From Tannerellaceae bacterium (GTDB lineage Bacteria > Bacteroidota > Bacteroidia > Bacteroidales > Tannerellaceae), in contig JAJQAZ010000095.1 of NCBI GenBank assembly GCA_021203545.1, positions 1 to 32,548 on the forward strand: a stretch of 32,548 nt of DNA. Direction: 5' to 3'. Each line of letters begins with the position of its first letter. The stretch's first letter is position 1. Shown here piece by piece: positions 29,851 to 32,548 of the stretch. Below the pieces are notes generated by a model. The model did no database searches. It was not told where the DNA came from and was given only the letters and a program-made list of their open reading frames with translations. The position numbers were made by a program, and so were the translations under genes.

Positions 29851-30957
29851 ATGATTATTGGAGTTCCGAAAGAAATTAAAAATAACGAGAACCGTGTGGC
29901 TCTAACGCCTGCCGGAGTAAAAGAACTTGTCAGAAAAGGGCATACCGTTTATATTCAGGAATCCGCCGGCGAAAACAGCGGATTTGCGAATGCGCAGTAT
30001 ATGGCAGCCGGAGGCATCCTCCTTCCTTCTGCCGAAGAGGTATATACTATCGCCCAAATGATCGTAAAAGTAAAAGAACCCATAGCAGAAGAGTACAGCC
30101 TGATCCGCAAAGGCCAGATCGTATTCACCTACTTCCACTTCGCATCCGGGGAGGCACTCACTATTGCCATGCTGGAAAGCGGTGCCACCTGTATAGCCTA
30201 TGAAACAGTCGAGAATCCCGACCGCACCCTGCCGCTGCTTGTACCCATGAGCGAAGTGGCCGGACGTATGTCCGTACAGGAAGGAGCCCGTTTCCTGGAA
30301 AAGCCACAGGGTGGCAAAGGAATCCTGATGGGTGGAGTACCGGGTGTAAAACCGGCGCGGGTACTCGTATTAGGCGGTGGCATAGTAGGCTACAATGCAG
30401 CCCTGATGGCTGCCGGTATGGGTGCCGACGTAACCATTACTGACATATCTCTTCCCCGCCTGCGCTATCTGCAGGAAATCATGCCGGCCAATGTCAGGAC
30501 TCTCTTCTCTTCTACCTACAACATAGAGTTGGAGTTACCCTTTACCGACCTTGTAATTGGTGCGGTATTAATCCCGGGAGCCAAAGCCCCGCATCTGATC
30601 AGCCGGGGCATGTTATCCATTATGCGGAAAGGAAGCGTATTAGTAGATGTTGCTATCGACCAGGGAGGTTGCTTCGAGACATCCCATCCTACCACCCATG
30701 CCAATCCGGTTTATGAGGTAGACGGTATCGTACATTACTGTGTAGCCAACATTCCGGGCGCAGTACCTCAAACGTCTACCCTGGCACTCACGAACGCCAC
30801 ATTCCCTTATGTGCTCGAGATAGCCAACATGGGTTGGAAAGAAGCCTGCCGCCATAACAAAGGGCTTGTTCCAGGTGTAAATATTACAGACGGCAAAATC
30901 GTATATCCGGCCGTTGCCGAAGCCTTCGGCGTGCCTTACGAAAGGTTGAAACTGTGA
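29851..30957 (+). CDS. ald: Alanine dehydrogenase
   Basis: This 368-residue enzyme interconverts L-alanine with pyruvate and ammonia using NAD(H). It begins MIIGVPKEIKNNENRVALTP with substrate-binding R15. The catalytic residues stand at their usual places: K75 in VKVKEP, H96 in YFHFA and D270 in VDVAIDQGG. The Rossmann motif GGGIVG at 175-180 binds NAD. It is the normal family length. It stands alone between the DUF418 gene and the insertion sequence. The proton-pumping transhydrogenase alpha subunit is a relative, but its length and the lack of a partner gene argue against that. Confidence 0.95.
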   Translation: MIIGVPKEIKNNENRVALTPAGVKELVRKGHTVYIQESAGENSGFANAQYMAAGGILLPSAEEVYTIAQMIVKVKEPIAEEYSLIRKGQIVFTYFHFASGEALTIAMLESGATCIAYETVENPDRTLPLLVPMSEVAGRMSVQEGARFLEKPQGGKGILMGGVPGVKPARVLVLGGGIVGYNAALMAAGMGADVTITDISLPRLRYLQEIMPANVRTLFSSTYNIELELPFTDLVIGAVLIPGAKAPHLISRGMLSIMRKGSVLVDVAIDQGGCFETSHPTTHANPVYEVDGIVHYCVANIPGAVPQTSTLALTNATFPYVLEIANMGWKEACRHNKGLVPGVNITDGKIVYPAVAEAFGVPYERLKL

Positions 30958-31056
30958 ATAAAAAAGAATCAAACTTAGTTAAACTTTTTTCCGGCATAGC
31001 AAAGATGCCAATATCGGGAGCTTAAGCGTTTTTGTTCCCCGACTTGATCGCAGGGC

Positions 31057-31126
31057 TGTTAAGTTCTTCTGTATGATTTGTATGAAGTCCTGCAAGGACG
31101 GTATATGTTAGCCCAGTACGAATGAA
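31057..31126. repeat. Possible REP-like palindromic fragment cut by the IS element
   Basis: The string GTCCTGCAAGGAC is a short palindrome, followed by GGTATATGTTAGCCCAG. This resembles extragenic repeats common in Bacteroides and Parabacteroides genomes. The IS begins directly after it at 31127. Recalled resemblance only, not verified. Confidence 0.3.
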
Positions 31127-31161
31127 GTGCCCCCAAAAGTTGGACAAAAAAAGCGTAGAAT

Positions 31162-31689
31162 ATGGTTCGAAAAAGTTACAGTTATCAAGATCGTTTATGG
31201 GCGGTAAAAGAAGTGCTAAATAGGGATAAATCATATGCCGCAGTTGGCCGTATGTTAGGCACAGATCATAAACAAATCCGCCGTTGGGTAGCCCATTATA
31301 AGCGGTATGGTAAAAAAGGGATAGAAGGTAAAAAGCAAACTTATTCTTTAGCCTTTAAGCTATCTGTTCTCTCCTTGATGTATAAAAATAAATTATCTTT
31401 GTTTCAGACCGCTTTAGAGTTTGGGATATTAAATGAGAGTGTAATCGGATTCTGGAAGCACTCTTATGAAAAGGGTACATTAAAAGAGAAACCAAAAAGA
31501 AGAATGAAAAAGAAAGTCAGTTGTGGTAAATCAAAGGTCTGTGATCTCTCAAAAGTAAGCCGCAAGGATTTGGAGCAAGAAGTAGAATACCTTCGTGCAG
31601 AAGTAGCTTACTTAAAAAAATTGAGGACCTTAACTCAGCAAAGGCTCAGCCCGGAGAAGGGCAAAGAGCCCGGGTCATCCAGGAGTTAA
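31162..31689 (+). CDS. IS3-family OrfA (DNA-binding part of the transposase)
   Basis: A 175-residue protein with two helix-turn-helix units: QDRLWAVKEVLNRDKSYAAV with IRRWVAHYKRYG, and KLSVLSLMYKNKLSLFQTALEFGI with IGFWKHSYEKG. A leucine-zipper segment (EQEVEYLRAEVAYLKKL) follows. It binds the terminal repeats. The heptamer A AAA AAA at 31614-31620 is in the right phase for a -1 slip. The shifted product continues KKIEDLNSAKAQPGEGQRAR into OrfB, giving the active OrfAB transposase. Without the slip, translation stops at 31689 and yields OrfA alone, usually a regulator of transposition. Confidence 0.9.
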   Translation: MVRKSYSYQDRLWAVKEVLNRDKSYAAVGRMLGTDHKQIRRWVAHYKRYGKKGIEGKKQTYSLAFKLSVLSLMYKNKLSLFQTALEFGILNESVIGFWKHSYEKGTLKEKPKRRMKKKVSCGKSKVCDLSKVSRKDLEQEVEYLRAEVAYLKKLRTLTQQRLSPEKGKEPGSSRS

Positions 31690-31730
31690 GGTCTGATCAC
31701 TCTCTCGAAGTCCTGCTTGGTGTATCAGGG

Positions 31731-32528
31731 ATGGCCCGAAGTACATTTTATTATCATATAAAGAAAGAAAAAGACAAAGACAAATATCAGACCCATAAAA
31801 AGATCATATACGATATATACCACACTCACAAAGGACGTTATGGTTATAGACGTATCTGCCTTGAGTGTAAAAGACGAGGAATGAAGATCAACCATAAAAC
31901 GGTCTTTAAATTAATGGGTCAGTTAGGCCTTAAGGGCAAAATAAGGGTGAGAAAATACGATTCTTATAAAGGGGAAGAGGGTAAAATAGCTCCTAACCTT
32001 TTAAATAGAGATTTTAGTGCAAAGTCTGTCAATCAAAAATGGGCTACAGACATTTGTGAATTTAAAGTAGGAAAAACAAAAGTCTATCTTTCTTGCCTGA
32101 TTGATCTTTTTAACAGGGAAATCATTAGTTATACATTATCCGATAGCCCTTCTTTTAAACTAGTTATGGATATGATAAACAAAGGACTGGGAAAGTTTAG
32201 TAAATCACAACTGACAGGCCTTATTCTTCACTCAGACCAGGGATGGCATTACCAGATGCACGCCTATAGGAGAAGGTTAAAGAAAAGAGGAATTTTACAG
32301 AGTATGTCCAGAAAAGCAACTCCCCTGGATAATGCAGTGATAGAAAACTTCTTTGGCACTGTAAAATCAGAACTCTTTTATCTGGAGAACTTCTCCTCTC
32401 AAGAGGAGTTGGAAACAAAAATCAAAGAGTATATTAAATATTACAATAATAAAAGAATTAAAATTGGATTTAAGGGAATGACTCCTGTTCAGTTCAGAAA
32501 ATTTTCCCTTTCTTTAAAACAATATTAA
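31731..32528 (+). CDS. IS3-family OrfB (DDE catalytic domain)
   Basis: This frame continues from the slip site and encodes 265 residues from its first ATG. It has HTHKGRYGYRRICLECKRRG (the HTH_21 segment) and an rve-type integrase core. The DDE acid triad is visible: D in QKWATDICEF, D in LILHSDQGWHYQ and E in DNAVIENFFGTVKSE. The end, YNNKRIKIGFKGMTPVQFR, is typical of IS150-like elements. All catalytic residues are present, so the element looks functional. It is normally made as the OrfAB fusion rather than from its own start. Confidence 0.92.
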   Translation: MARSTFYYHIKKEKDKDKYQTHKKIIYDIYHTHKGRYGYRRICLECKRRGMKINHKTVFKLMGQLGLKGKIRVRKYDSYKGEEGKIAPNLLNRDFSAKSVNQKWATDICEFKVGKTKVYLSCLIDLFNREIISYTLSDSPSFKLVMDMINKGLGKFSKSQLTGLILHSDQGWHYQMHAYRRRLKKRGILQSMSRKATPLDNAVIENFFGTVKSELFYLENFSSQEELETKIKEYIKYYNNKRIKIGFKGMTPVQFRKFSLSLKQY

Positions 32529-32548
32529 CTGTCCAACTTTTGGGGCAC

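Larger units (their letters stand above)
31127..32548 (+). mobile_element. IS3-family insertion sequence (IS150-like)
   Basis: About 1.42 kb. The left end GTGCCCCCAAAAGTTGGACA (31127-31146) is inverted at the right end as TGTCCAACTTTTGGGGCAC (32530-32548), differing by one C. It contains two consecutive frames, orfA and orfB, with a -1 frameshift window, as is standard for IS3. The right flank is outside the window, so a target duplication cannot be checked. The right terminal repeat coincides with the window edge. Confidence 0.92.

Overview
The window looks like a Bacteroidales chromosome (Bacteroides, Parabacteroides or a close relative). The signs are a GH97 glycosidase, DUF4494-, DUF418- and DUF551-type proteins, TAnnTTTG -7 promoter boxes and weak or absent Shine-Dalgarno sequences. 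About the first 23.7 kb is a decaying prophage or phage-derived element. The rest is ordinary chromosome ending in an IS3-family insertion sequence.

Left part (1-5.7 kb): an AT-rich pair of genes (a partial unknown and a HAD phosphatase) ends at a terminator. Then come only two phage late genes, a small tail-region protein and a 1351-residue tail tape measure protein. No capsid, portal, terminase or baseplate genes are visible, so the late module is incomplete here. Directly behind the tape measure gene is a compact two-gene defence cassette (5.7-7.7 kb) with its own Bacteroidetes-type promoter: a CD-NTase (cGAS/DncV-like cyclase) and an S-4TM membrane effector. Together they form a minimal CBASS-like system. 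The effector's likely true N-terminus lies in another frame and overlaps the cyclase stop, so the effector gene appears to carry a one-base frameshift.

Middle (7.7-22.1 kb): a long leftward early operon. From its promoter it encodes a small regulator, a DUF7352-like protein, a DNA adenine methylase, DUF4494, a radical SAM protein, DUF551, a protein with a strongly structured leader, KilA-N and antirepressor regulators, a CHC2 primase and SF3-type helicase (probably one protein split by a frameshift), an ASCH-like protein, a sliding-clamp-like protein with an inserted zinc ribbon, a DndC-like PAPS-reductase-family protein, several small unknowns and a DUF5131/Gp37-Gp68 radical SAM protein. One gene carries an in-frame stop. 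Two identical 25-bp hairpin repeats flank the regulator cassette.

Right edge of the element (22.2-23.8 kb): a divergent regulator gene and a lipoprotein gene (a likely lysogenic-conversion cargo) precede a short sequence. That sequence matches the 3' end of a tRNA-Pro and is followed at once by a terminator. I read it as attR. The matching attL with the intact tRNA-Pro and the integrase should lie to the left of the window.

Chromosome (23.8-31.1 kb): a secreted retaining-type GH97, nucleoside diphosphate kinase, a serine recombinase with a 36-bp duplication in its 3' end, a YdjM-like membrane protein, a DUF418 membrane protein broken at a G7 tract, and alanine dehydrogenase. An IS3-family element (31.1-32.5 kb) with a canonical A7 frameshift site closes the window.
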